From positions 2,695,001 through 2,759,000 of the forward strand of contig JBBMOA010000008.1 in NCBI GenBank assembly GCA_037954235.1: a DNA stretch of 64,000 nucleotides, written 5' to 3'. The translations under genes and the position numbers were made by a program. This document shows, piece by piece, positions 13,922 through 24,256 of the stretch. Origin of the DNA: Aulostomus chinensis. Lineage: Eukaryota > Chordata > Actinopteri > Syngnathiformes > Aulostomidae. Positions within the stretch are counted from its first letter, which is position 1; every line of letters begins with the position of its first letter. The notes under the pieces were generated by a model that had not been told where the DNA came from, ran no database searches, and worked only from the letters and a program-made list of their open reading frames with translations.

Positions 13922-16115
13922 TAACAACCGCATAAAAGAGGAATATTTCAATTACATTAATACTAAATCAAGCTTATATGATCTCAGTCCACTGCTTTAT
14001 GTAGACTCTTAAAATTAAAAATGTAATGTATTAATTGTAAGGTTATTTGTCGGCACAATATATGAGAAGATTTAAAAAGATCGTCAGGACAGTGGAATTA
14101 CTTGGATTAATTGGACCAACAGAGAATCTTCAGTGATTAGCAGTTTCCCTCTCTATCAAAGAGCGTTTCACTTTGTGTGTTCGTGATGTCATTGTTTACA
14201 GGGGTGAGCACAACCACAAGCCCCTGTGTGATAGAATTTGATCTACTCATCGTTTTTCAGTTTTTAAAACAAACTTTAAAAAGAATATTTTGATCTTTGT
14301 GTGATTATACAGGTGATACCCTTCCACTTTATTGCTTTATTTTTCACTTTGCTTTTTTTTTTTTGTCTCTGTGGGCACACGCAATTGTTTGTCGGTGCTT
14401 TACTGTTATTGAGGGACAGATTTCCGATGTCTTCACTCTGGCTTCAGGTTTAAGCTGTTCAAGTGCAGAGAAATTGCATAAGCTGTCAGTCCCAGGCAGC
14501 ACAAATGTCCAGGCCTGTGCAGGGCTGCTGGGGAGGCCTGTGATCCAGTCAGTGCCTGAGACTGGTGGGAGAACACTAATGTCACGCAGCGTGGAAGACG
14601 GCCACGATACTGGCGCCTCACATTGAGGATGGTTCTGTCTGGCGTAATAACTGCCGAGCAGGCGCGCTCCATAGAGGGCCGGCAGGCGGGTGTAAACACC
14701 CAAACCCTTTGAAACAAAATTTATTCTAAAGACAGGAATTGAATTCCTTTCGAAAGTCATGCACCCTCAGAAACTTTTACTGGAGTTGTATTCTTAGCCG
14801 CAGTCACATGTAGAGTAATGAAAGACGATACTCCAGTAAAAGCACTCCCATTTAGCAAAAACTAAAATAAATAATAAGCCTGGTTGGGGTGGAATTAAAT
14901 TTGATCAAAAAACCTACTTCAATGTTCAAAATGCAAGAAAGTGCAATATTTGTTGAAGGCTAATAGTCTTTCAAAGTACTTTTTTGAATTACTTTTTTGG
15001 TGAAAACCATGCAGCCCCAGAAGCTGGGGATAAATTCCTCAAAATGCTGTGCAGTTCACCCTCCATTTGAATATTTTAGGCTGTAAAGCACTTTTTATGA
15101 CGGAAGGTATTATGATGTGAATAATACCCCCCTGCCCGTCCTCTCTACCCCTCAATGATTTTAGCTCCAAACCCGTTACACACTTGCCGCCTGCTTCATT
15201 GTTAGAATACTGCACTCCTCCTCCATGAAGAAAGAAATAACCTGTCTTTGTCCGTGCTGCAGTAGAACTTTCTGCCTCGGGAGTATTTAGGATGGCGTAC
15301 TTGTAAGCCTCAAGAGTGTTACATCTGTTACCGTTATAAACGTTACCTCACAATAAATGTGATTGTGAATATTTTCAAAGCAAATGATCCTGACCACTGT
15401 TACCTCTCTCTGATGAAGCGAGAGGGTTCTCTGTGTCCACTTTCATGTTGGATTCTAAGGCCGAAAACATCCAGACGTTATTTTTCAAGCTTGACTTGTA
15501 GGTCTGTGACCCAAAGCTTGTTTTGTTTTTTTTGTTTTTGTGTTTTTTTCACATCAACTGACCTGCCACCATCTTACTATGAATGAAATCATTATACCTA
15601 GAAAGGATATTTCACCAAGACCGAGTGATGCTGCCTGGGATTTGCTCTCTGATGCAACACACAGCAGGTGAGCGCGTCGACATCTGATTCAGAACTGGAG
15701 CTCGTTCATCGCTCACACTTCGGAATTTTGAACAAAGTTCACAGCCACAAAAATGAAGTAGTTCACCTTTAGTTTTCCCAGATTTTAATGAGCCGCTCCA
15801 AACTTTCAGCATCAGCTCCTGCTGCCCCAGTCCTTGCCACAGCTCATTTCCCAGACTACATGGTTACTTTTAAAAACCAGCAGGAACTCTTCTGAGTGCA
15901 GGCCATACATTTTACCATCGAACGCATTATGCAGAAAGTGAATAGGAGGTGCAGTTATTTAGCTTTCACAACTCAAATTATGCAGCAGTTTTAAAACATA
16001 AAGCTTCCATGAGAGCTGGGATGAGTTCTCCAGGCACCAAGAATATGTGTTTTGATCTCAAATGTGAAGAACACACAATTAAGACAAAGAATAAAGACCC
16101 GACTCTGGCTCTAAG

Positions 16116-16116
<1 letters not shown>
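13922..16116. other. Non-coding stretch with a small perfect stem
   Basis: No credible gene. The 138-codon minus-strand frame at 14344-14760 has no recognisable domain. A perfect 13-base inverted repeat (CTTTTACTGGAGT at 14774-14786 and its complement at 14830-14842) encloses a 43-base loop. A poly-T run lies at about 14353-14364. Confidence 0.45.

Positions 16117-16180
<64 letters not shown>
16117..16180. repeat. Long (AC)n microsatellite
   Basis: A perfect AC run of about 32 units. Confidence 0.98.
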
Positions 16181-16184
<4 letters not shown>

Positions 16185-16419
16185 CTGTCAGCTCTTCGCT
16201 GTAGAAGCGGATTTCTCCCGTCGATTGTGTGACTCTTGGCTCTTCTTCTAACTCTTTGTCAGTGATTTCTTGTGATCCTCACTGGCAGATAAGGTTGAAC
16301 TATTTTAAGCCGCACTCGTATGTTGTCGTCTGTTGTGTATTATCACCGTGGTGATCTGCTTTCACACAAATGAAGTTCCTCATGGAGAAATGACTTTATT
16401 TTGAATTGGAATCACCAGT

Positions 16420-16498
16420 GGTCAGGCGCTCCAGCTCAGTGGTTCCTGTCAAAGCTGATGCTGAGGTGCTTGGCGACACCGGGACTCGATCTTCGGAC
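16420..16498 (+). pseudogene. tRNA-like relic or SINE head
   Basis: CCAGCTCAGTGGTTCC at 16431-16446 resembles an RNA polymerase III A box (tRNA D-arm), and GGGACTCGATCTTCGG at 16481-16496 resembles a B box (T-arm). They are about 50 bases apart, as in tRNA genes and tRNA-derived SINEs. I could not fold a clean cloverleaf: no convincing acceptor or anticodon stem was found. It is therefore best described as a degenerate tRNA pseudogene or the head of a tRNA-derived SINE. A chance match of two short boxes is a real alternative. Confidence 0.3.
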
Positions 16499-17841
16499 CC
16501 AGCTGGCAGGATTCGCATCCTAAAGATTATTAAAGACTTTTTTCTGCTGTTGAGAAAACATCCCAAACAACACAATCCCTGATCTTTGGCTTGGTTTCCT
16601 CAAACAGATGTCTGTGTCTGTAATTTCTTGTATTGCCCCCAAGGTGATGGAAGGGGCTGCTGATCAGCCGGTGGTGAGAGGCCTGTTTCAATGTTGTTTT
16701 TGTGTGGAAGATTTGCTAGAACACTTCAGCTGCAGGGACAGCAAAAGCCTTTCATTTAGCCCACTCATAGCTGGTTAGCTTGTTTTTACACTATTGAAAG
16801 TAAAATTGGTTACAAGTTACTTGAGGCAAACGCCAGAGTAAAAACATGGAGGAAGAAGGAAGAGTTTCGTACACAGTGAAGGTCAGTGGGGTTCAGTCCA
16901 GAATGAATGGACCTTTAGGTGGAAACAAGGCGCCAGTGTGTTTGATGGCGTTCCAGACTCCTGAGGCTGAGATGAGGCATACAGCTGTCAGTTTGGGGAG
17001 GGTCAACCTGCTTGGTGCTGGCTGGCTGTCAGGGGTGCAGGACCACCATCAGCTGTGGGGTTGGGGAGGTTCCCCAGGGGTCTTGGGTCTGGCTATCAAT
17101 ATGATTTATGTGCTCTCTGTTGGGAACACTGTAACTTAGTTACCGTCACCAGCAGTAAGAGTAACTTCTTGTTACTTTTTAAAAAAACTACTTGAGAAAG
17201 CTTTCAACCCCAATGGGTATTTTTTAAAACCAGATTCTCATTAAATTAAATCAAACGAGTATGGAAGTCAAGATACAAGTATTTGTATCGAGAATATATC
17301 AATACCATCCCTCGAAACTCTGACGTGCAAACTCAAGGTAAAGCACGTCCTCTCCTCCATTGCTCTCCTTTAGTCTTCTTCTCCTTCTTTGTTGTCTGTG
17401 CTTCTATAAAATATGGAACAAACTCAGATGTCATTTTAATTAGTATTCCACCTCTCCACTTATCTGCCACACTCATCTTTTCCTCTCTCATGTAGACCCT
17501 TTGGTCCTGAGCCTCAGGAGAGCCTTTCCCTGCCTTATTCACAGGCAGCATTTATGCTGTCTTCACTTGCTTCCCTGACCGATGAGCCTGGAACAGCTTG
17601 ACCACAACTCACGTACTCAGGTAACTTCCAGTAAGTGCCGGAGTGTCAAACACCTGTCCGGAGTTCCCAGCTCACCTCAAAGCAGCCATGAAGAAGAACT
17701 GTCCGAACCTCTTCAGGAAGCCTCATCATCGACCATTTCTCGAAGGTAGCCGTGACTGGGAGCTGGCTCAAAGAGGATTTTCGGGCCGGCGCCACCAGCA
17801 CTCCTCATCATAAACATGGCACTGTAGAGATCTGCTTTGTC

Positions 17842-17843
<2 letters not shown>
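16499..17843. other. Non-coding stretch, nothing firm
   Basis: No gene is seen. Around 17120-17200 the sequence has repeated GTAACTT / GTTACTTTTT motifs, faintly like a dispersed repeat common in fish, but too short to assign. Confidence 0.4.
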
Positions 17844-17885
<42 letters not shown>

Positions 17886-17918
17886 AGAAGGGAGATTATT
17901 TGACCCCCCCCCCCCCCC
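17844..17918. repeat. (AC)n tract followed by poly-C
   Basis: A perfect AC run at 17844-17882 is followed 22 bases later by 15 consecutive C at 17904-17918. Confidence 0.95.
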
Positions 17919-19834
17919 AGGCTCAAGTGACTGGGGGGACTGCTTCACCCTGCTGCCGTTGATTTGACTTCAGACTGTGTCTTCCTCGCCTCCTCCATGT
18001 GTTTGTCCATAATTTAAAGTCGGGATATTAGAGGCGGATTGCTAGGTCACCTAAAACTGATCCGGTGGCTGCTTTAATGAAATTCATTGTTTTAAGCAAA
18101 GGCTAACAAGATTAATTTAAGTCACATGATGAGAGTCTTTCACAGCAGTGCAGCACGTGTTAATCCTGCGTGTCTTCACACCAATAAGTGAATGCGAGCC
18201 CTCAGAATGGAGCTCTACAGATGCAAAAATATCAGTGTATGAACGGCTCAGAGATGACGAGCTGTCAGCTTCATCAGAGACCGTCTACATGTTCCATCTG
18301 GTTCTCTGTGCTCCAGTGGAACCAACAGAACTAGCGACAAAGGTCTCAAACCACCGGAGCACACACAGCTGACCTGAACCGGCCCTTTCTTTCAGACAAA
18401 AGCTCAAGAATATGTCTGGAGCATCATCACCACTGCAACATCAGTAATGTGTATGAATGTGGTTTGGTGGGCCAGGAGCGCCAGCTCGCTGGTGTTCTTG
18501 TGCGGGTTTCCTCTTCATATGAAGGAGTCCCAGCGGCTCTCACCAACACCTCAGTTGAAACAGTGAGCAGCTGTTTGAAACAAGCTGTTTAGATGCAACA
18601 TCCTCAGCGTGAAATGGCAGAGAAGTGAAGTAGAAGAATCACACCGGGGTGAAGGAGCTGCTCAAATGCTTGTCTTATGAAGTTCTGCAGCTATGAAAAA
18701 GGGCCTTCGTGATTCCCCTCTGCTGTTCATTCAACAAAACATGTCGACAGAGCTGTCCTGCAAGGCTTGCTGACAGGCGTTTGTAGATGTAAAGCAGTGT
18801 TTTTGTTGATTCCAATGCAAATAGGCCCACCTGAGTGGGCCACTGGTGGGGGGGGGGGGGCATAGTAGTAGTTTGAAGCCTCTGGGATGGTTGGTGGTGT
18901 TAAATAGGATGAAGAGTCTTCTGGGTGAATGGTCCCTGGTCATGTCTGAGAGTAACCCAGTCCTACATGATGTAAAACTACTGAAATACTCAGCGTAGCA
19001 GACTCTTTCAGGATGGAGGAGAGAGATGGTGCTCTCTGCTCCTCCGGAGTCCTCAGACATCGTCTCTGTGAAGAGAGGAGATCAAATATGACACAACAAA
19101 GAGAAAAGACACACAGGCCCAGTGTCCTCTGCAGACTTCTCTGTGACCATTTCAGCTCCAATGTTTCCTGCCATTCCTCTGGTCCAGGCTTTCTGCAGAA
19201 AATCAGTGATTTTGCTGCAGCGGTGTTCTGCCCTCTCACACAGACACGGTTCCGGACTTCCAGGACGGCTGGTGGTGAGCTCCAGGTCCTGCAGCTGACT
19301 CACTCAGACCCACAGTCAGAGCAGATTTGAGCAAACTCCTGGAGACACATTGACCTGTGACAGGAACTGTGAGTGTGAGCAGCCCCACCTGTCAACAGCA
19401 GGGTTTGTTGACAGCCATCATGACTGCAGATACATATTCATGCTGTGTTTGGCTCAATAATCATAGATAACATTCCAAAGCCGTTATGAGAGTTGTTGTC
19501 TTTTGAAGACTAATTTCACTGAGTCATCACCAGTTTTATATCCAACATTAAAGAAGCCCTCAGGAAGGACAGTGGAGTTTCAGACTGTGCCGTGCAAAAG
19601 TCCATTTGGCAGGTTTTTTTAGTGCAATTAGCAGCTTCATGTTACATTAAATATTGTGTAGGTCCTGAATCTGACTGAATGATTTATAAAAGGGTCCTGC
19701 CACAGAGTCAGAGAAATCACTGCTCAGAAGATCCAGACCTGGCAGAGGAGGAGGCTTTTTAAAAGGAATATGGAAAAGAATGAGAATGAGAGAGGAACGA
19801 GAAGAATGAAAGGGGTTGGCAGTTGGCACAACAT
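17919..19834. other. Non-coding stretch with poly-G tract
   Basis: No credible gene. A run of 13 G lies at 18848-18860. Open frames on both strands at 18.7-19.3 kb overlap one another and have no recognisable domains. Confidence 0.45.
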
Positions 19835-19843
19835 ATCTATCTA

Positions 19844-19897
<54 letters not shown>

Positions 19898-19898
19898 A
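19835..19898. repeat. (TCTG)n tetranucleotide microsatellite
   Basis: A short TCTA start passes into about 14 TCTG units. A 210-codon plus-strand frame (19770-20402) opens just upstream and runs through this repeat as CLSV-type residues. That frame is produced by the repeat and has no recognisable domain on either side. Confidence 0.96.
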
Positions 19899-20781
19899 TC
19901 TGTGTGTAGTTACCAAACAACAGTTACTGAAAGTATTTCCAAAACAAATCTACCCAGACTGACCAGTCCTAACCCACATAAAAAAGCGTTTGTCCACTGC
20001 AGGTTTCAGTGGTGCAGCTCCTCTGCAGCGGCGGCAGTGACTGAAGTCATGATCGTTGAAGTCAACCTTCCTGACACGTGTCCCGGCGGTCGAGGACGGC
20101 TTACAAGCCGTGTGTCCATGCAAAGGCAGGGAAAGCCTCTGTTACTCCTCCGTCTGAAGTATTATTTGGAAAGTATTTCTCTGCAGGAAAGCACATATTG
20201 CATCATCATTATTAAGAACGCACAGAGCATTAAAACCCTTCAAAGCTTCTTTCTTCTCCGCCTGAAAGTGCGAAGGAATCCAAAGTGTCAGCAAGGACAG
20301 GGTCCTCCAGCATCAAAAGGCTCCTGGAATCTGCAGGAACCTCTGACAGGAAGAGGTCTGGCAGAGTCAAAGCCACAACATAATCACAAGACAGGTTTCT
20401 GAGAGTCAACAGCTGCGTGATCAGCGGCTCACAGGACAACAGCTTCAAGCAGCTTAACAGGATCCAGGATTGTCAGCAAGTATCCCTTTCAAAGGTGAGG
20501 AGAAGACTCGGAGCTGCAGCTTTGACGGGTCGACTGACAGCAAGAAAGATGCTGATACAATGGCAGAATGAGAGAAACGGGCTTGTCACACACAACAAAG
20601 CTGCATTGACATATTAAGGATTTAAAAAAGATTTCAGTAAAAAGTAGAACAACTGGGAGGTTCTAAAGCCTTTTGCTGCAGGTCTCTTTGAGGCGTTTGA
20701 TTCAAGCAGACTTGATGAAGGCCACCAGTCCACGGTTGTGTTTTGTTGCTGCGCGGGACCACGTTTTGTTCAACCAAGTCT
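19899..20781. other. Non-coding left flank of inverted repeat 1
   Basis: The sequence is unrelated to the right flank of the inverted repeat (23452 onward) apart from a trivial CAACC word, so the arm boundary is abrupt on this side. No gene was recognised. Confidence 0.45.
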
Positions 20782-21432
20782 CATGTCAAAACGTGAAAAG
20801 GCTCCGTTTGTCCACAGGTCCAAACCTATCAGTTCTACCATGAAGGCCTAAAAACTGTGAAATGGGTACGTTTTTTTCCCCCTATTCTTTTCTATTGGAG
20901 CGCTGGTAGGTCATGTGACTCTTTCATGCGGGCCTCTCAAAACAAAAAACATGGCGGCCGCTCCTGTCATTGTCGGAGGAAAGTGCCTTATTCCAAGATA
21001 GTTTTGATTTAATAAAGCATTCTGATGACATTTCTAGCGAGAAATGTACATTTTATTTTGATAATCTTCGCTCAGTTCTTGTGTAGAATCTTTGGTTTGT
21101 TCGTTGTTACGATGAATCTTCCACCTCTGGGAAGAGAGTCGTTACAGTGTCACCTTTCTGCTGTTGCTATGGTTCAAACCACGGAAACCTAAATGGCGTT
21201 TATGTTCTTGTATTTTCTCGTTCCACTGCCTCGTTATCTGAGTTGATCATATATTTGTGGGATTGTTGACTAATACAAAGAATATAAAACATACTGGCCC
21301 AGGAATTACCATCAAAATATAAAATAGCTACGCTTGTTTGTTGTTGTTTGTGTGATTGTTGACTACAGCTGTTCAATGAAAATAATATGAAATGGATTTT
21401 AGTGCCCCAGGAATTCCAAACATCCGCTTCCG
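20782..21432 (+). repeat. Inverted repeat 1, left arm
   Basis: A 651-base arm beginning CATGTCAAAACGTG and ending CATCCGCTTCCG. It contains, in order, a short frame ending in a stop at 20849-20851, an inverted CCAAT box, an E-box, an ATGGCGGCC start-like site and an AT-rich inner half. Its extra ~27 bases near 21390-21415 (ATGAAATGGATTTTAGTGCC and neighbours) are missing from the right arm. Confidence 0.95.
20894..21001 (+). promoter_or_regulatory. Promoter-like module in the left arm
   Basis: Three sites in the order typical of housekeeping promoters are visible: an inverted CCAAT box (ATTGG, 20894-20898), an E-box in a USF/TFE3-like context (GGTCATGTGAC, 20909-20919) and AACATGGCGGCCG at 20949-20961, which fits the YY1 motif often found just downstream of start sites. 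The ATG at 20951 opens a 16-codon frame (MAAAPVIVGGKCLIPR) that stops at 21001. The same module is present, mirrored, in the right arm, so both would direct transcription toward the spacer. That this is a working promoter is an inference from motif content. Confidence 0.35.
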
Positions 21433-22828
21433 TTTGGTGTAAGTAGGCCAAGTAGAAACACCAGAGCCCAGATTTGATCCTCAATTCTGCTCCAAAAGGC
21501 TCCCGGAGTGCAGCAGTCCCAGACCCTGATGTTGCCCAGTTTCACAAGGGGAGAGTTTTTTTTCTTTTAACCGAGGAAGTTGAAATTTTAGTGTGTTGTT
21601 CTGTCCTCCAGAAGGATCGCATCTGTGGTGGTTTGACCCTCCTAAGTCCTTTCTGCTGTCCGTAAAGGGCGTGGCAAAGTCCAGTAAAGTCTATCAATGA
21701 AGCATCATAACTGGTCAAAGTTGCTCCAAATGAGATGAGATTTCTGGGATGAGTTCACACCTCTGCCAGAAACCAATATTTAAAACTTAGAAGCCCCACC
21801 TCCTTCCTGAAGCTACTTCCTGTTTGGGAGGGGGTTCTAGAATTATTCCACCAGATTATGATTTTATAAATTTTAGAGGCCTCACAGTTCAAGTTTCAGG
21901 TCTGTATCTACTGTAGAGGCCAAATGAGAGCAAAAGAGCAACAGGGTCAAAGGTCAATAGGCCTCATGTCTCAGCCAGGCCTCAAAGGGTTAAGTGAGCC
22001 TTTAGGAGCTCCTTTGAAAAAAGGCCTGACACCAGTCTTGTTCAGGACCAACATGAAGAAGGATCTTTGGAACATTTTCACATCTTTAGGACCGCCTTGA
22101 CTCCTTTTCATAGCAGGAGTCACTGAACAGCACAAAGCTGCTAGTTCAGCCATCAGGCCTCATTTCCTGATCAATTATTATTGTTGAAACAAAGCTTAAT
22201 ATCAATTATTTAGTTTTTAAGGAAGGATCAAAGTGTTGTTGTTCTGCAATACTACTGTACAGCATCGGAGACGGTCAGTTATTGATTGTCTGAATGATTG
22301 ATTTCCCCCAGAAGAGGAACAGCTTTGTTGGAGCAGTAAAAATACACACATCAGAACGACAAAAATGTTACATTTGAAAAGAAATTTCAATGAGACATGA
22401 CCAGCACAACATCTGAAGAACAGTTAGGATCAATTTAACTGGCCAGATAGTTAGGATTTCTTTAATGATGTCCTTGATGAACCCAGACATCAGAGTGGTT
22501 TGTTCCACTCAATAATAAATCAGTAAATAGAGCGTGAAGTGATGGAACTAAAAGGCCACCTCTGAGTGCAGGAGTGAGCCTCTGTGACGGATGTGACGTC
22601 AGCAGACCGCCATTAGTTTGAATCATTGTTTCTATTCTTAATGCTGATTGGTGGATCTATACTGGTTACAAATGGACTTTGTAGGTAGAATAAACATCCA
22701 GAAATTAAATGAATTTGTCGATTGTCTTATTAATCAAAAGATAGAGTATTAAAAATGTTTGTTTTTTTTCCCTCTTAGTGAGCGACAACTTCTGGGTTTT
22801 CTCACAGAAGAACGGGGGCCGATTTCCA
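21433..22828. other. Spacer of inverted repeat 1
   Basis: About 1.4 kb of unique sequence between the arms, with no open frame longer than about 65 codons and no recognisable transposase or RT motif. A CRE-like TGACGTCA occurs near 22594-22601. If the arms are transposon ends, this element is non-autonomous. Confidence 0.5.
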
Positions 22829-23451
22829 CGGAAGCGGATGTATGGAATTATTTTCATTGAACAGCTGTAGTCAACAATCACACAAACAACAACAAACAAG
22901 CGTAGCTATTTTATATTTTGATGGTAATTCCTGGGCCAGTATGTTTTATATTCTTTGTATTAGTCAACAATCCCACAAATATATGATCAACTCAGATAAC
23001 GAGGCAGTGGAACGAGAAAATACAAGAACATAAACGCCATTTAGGTTTCCGTGGTTTGAACCATAGCAACAGCAGAAAGGTGACACTGTAAAGACTCTCT
23101 TCCCAGAGGTGAAAGATTCATCGTAACAACGAACAAACCAAAGATTCTACACAAGAACTGAGCGAAGATTATCAAAATAAAATGTACATTTCTCGCTAGA
23201 AATGTCATCAGAATGCTTTATTAAATCAAAACTATCTTGGAATAAGGCACTTTCCTCCGACAATGACAGGAGCGGCCGCCATGTTTTTTGTTTTGAGAGG
23301 CCCGCATGAAAGAGTCACATGACCTACCAGCGCTCCAATAGAAAAGAAAAGGGAAAAAAAACCGTACCCATTTCACAGTTTTTAGGCCTTCATGGTAGAA
23401 CTGATAGGTTTGGACCTGTGGACAAACGGAGCCTTTTCACGTTTTGACATG
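22829..23451 (-). repeat. Inverted repeat 1, right arm
   Basis: A 623-base reverse-complement copy of the left arm. Differences seen by eye are scattered substitutions (for example in the stretch around 23092-23120), a change in a T-run near 23351-23363, and the lack of the ~27-base segment found in the left arm near 21390-21415. Confidence 0.95.
23232..23339 (-). promoter_or_regulatory. Promoter-like module in the right arm
   Basis: This is the mirror copy of the left-arm module: CCAAT at 23335-23339, GTCACATGACC at 23314-23324 and a minus-strand ATGGCGGCC with its ATG at 23280-23282. The 16-codon frame that follows is identical to the left-arm one and stops at 23232-23234. If active, it would be transcribed leftward into the spacer, convergent with the left module. 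Confidence 0.35.
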
Positions 23452-23576
23452 GTTGTCAAAATGATTGATTGGTTGGTTTGTTCCTCTTCAGTTTCCTCTG
23501 GATCTTTTGCTTCCGTGTGCTCTTCTTCCTGCAGCAATTTGTAGATGTCCCTGGTCCTAATCGTTGTCCATCCCAT
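23382..23576 (-). other. Open frame crossing the arm boundary, acidic
   Basis: A 64-codon frame whose first ~42 codons lie in the right flank and whose last 22 codons plus stop lie inside the right arm. Residues ~15-35 are strongly acidic (LLQEEEHTEAKDPEETEEEQ), which looks more like a protein tail than random sequence. The same last 22 codons and stop occur on the plus strand in the left arm (20783-20851), where the upstream sequence differs. It could be a fragment of a coding exon or retrogene captured at the junction, or chance. I recognise no family. Confidence 0.2.
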
Positions 23577-24099
23577 TTCGTGTGTGAATGAAGGTTGGCG
23601 TTATTCAGAATTCTCAGCTTTACCCAACAGCACCACACGTCAGTGCCATGAAAGTGAACTCGGTTTTCCTGAGGAGAATTCTGGTCCGGGTGCTGTGGCG
23701 CTGGGCTGGTTGTGCCTGGCTGGAGCTAATAAACTGGAGCGTCGCTGTGAGTGTGTGTGGAGCATCAGAGGGATGTGACGTGAAGCAGTGCAACACAGCA
23801 GCCTTGCACACACAGTGTGCGGTTTATTCTACCACTGCGGTCACTCATTTTTCACATTATGTTGTGAGGCAGTTTTCTGTTGCGTTATATAATTTATAAT
23901 TAAAGGTTTCTACATTGTGTCCCCTATAATTTCTACATGTGTGGAGCAGAAGGATCTGAACAAGCCTCCAACTGAATGCAGTTAGAATGAGCGCCGCCAC
24001 AACAGATTTCCTCAGTATTCATGACCAACACACACTCGGACCAAATAGGTGAAGTACTGATTACAGGGCCGTTGTCATATTATATCCCAAAAAGATAAT
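23577..24099. other. Non-coding stretch, unassigned
   Basis: Overlapping frames of 60-100 codons exist on both strands at 23.5-23.9 kb, but none resembles a known protein. AATAAA at 23727-23732 and ATTAAA at 23899-23904 are present but too common to interpret. Confidence 0.35.
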
Positions 24100-24256
24100 A
24101 ACAGCACTATGGTTATGGTAGAAATAGCAGTTGAATTTTGAGTCAATTAAAATTTGTGTGTGTGTGTGTGTGTGTAAAACGTGAGTCCCAGACTCACAGT
24201 CAATTCTTTTAGTTGACTTAAAATTCAACTGCTGTGTCTACCATCATATTGCTGTT
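24100..24256. mobile_element. Small hairpin element (MITE-like)
   Basis: AACAGCACTATGG... at 24100-24153 is mirrored by a reverse-complement copy at 24202-24256 with about 85 percent identity by eye; both include the core GCAGTTGAATTTT. The loop carries a (GT)n tract (24155-24176) and a perfect 7-base mini-hairpin GTGAGTC-CCA-GACTCAC at 24181-24197. The size (~157 bases), terminal inverted repeats and lack of coding capacity fit a miniature inverted-repeat transposable element. No clear target-site duplication was identified. Confidence 0.5.

Larger units (their letters stand above)
20782..23451. mobile_element. Large inverted repeat 1 (palindromic element)
   Basis: A 2670-bp structure made of a left arm (20782-21432), a spacer (21433-22828) and a right arm (22829-23451) that is the reverse complement of the left. 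In the segments I compared by eye the arms differ at only a few percent of positions, apart from an extra ~27 bases near 21390-21415 in the left arm. Both outer and inner boundaries are abrupt. I found no target-site duplication and no transposase frame, so it may be a non-autonomous transposon with long terminal inverted repeats, or an inverted segmental duplication. The spacer has no long open frame. I am sure of the inverted repeat and unsure that it is mobile. Confidence 0.6.

Noticed and set aside
14344..14760. Overlapping frames on both strands of 94-138 codons.
   Set aside because: Mutually overlapping, no domain, no codon-usage signal visible.
19770..20402. A 210-codon frame, among the longest in the window.
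   Set aside because: It runs through the TCTG microsatellite, and the remainder matches no family I recognise and has no flanking splice or translation signals of note.
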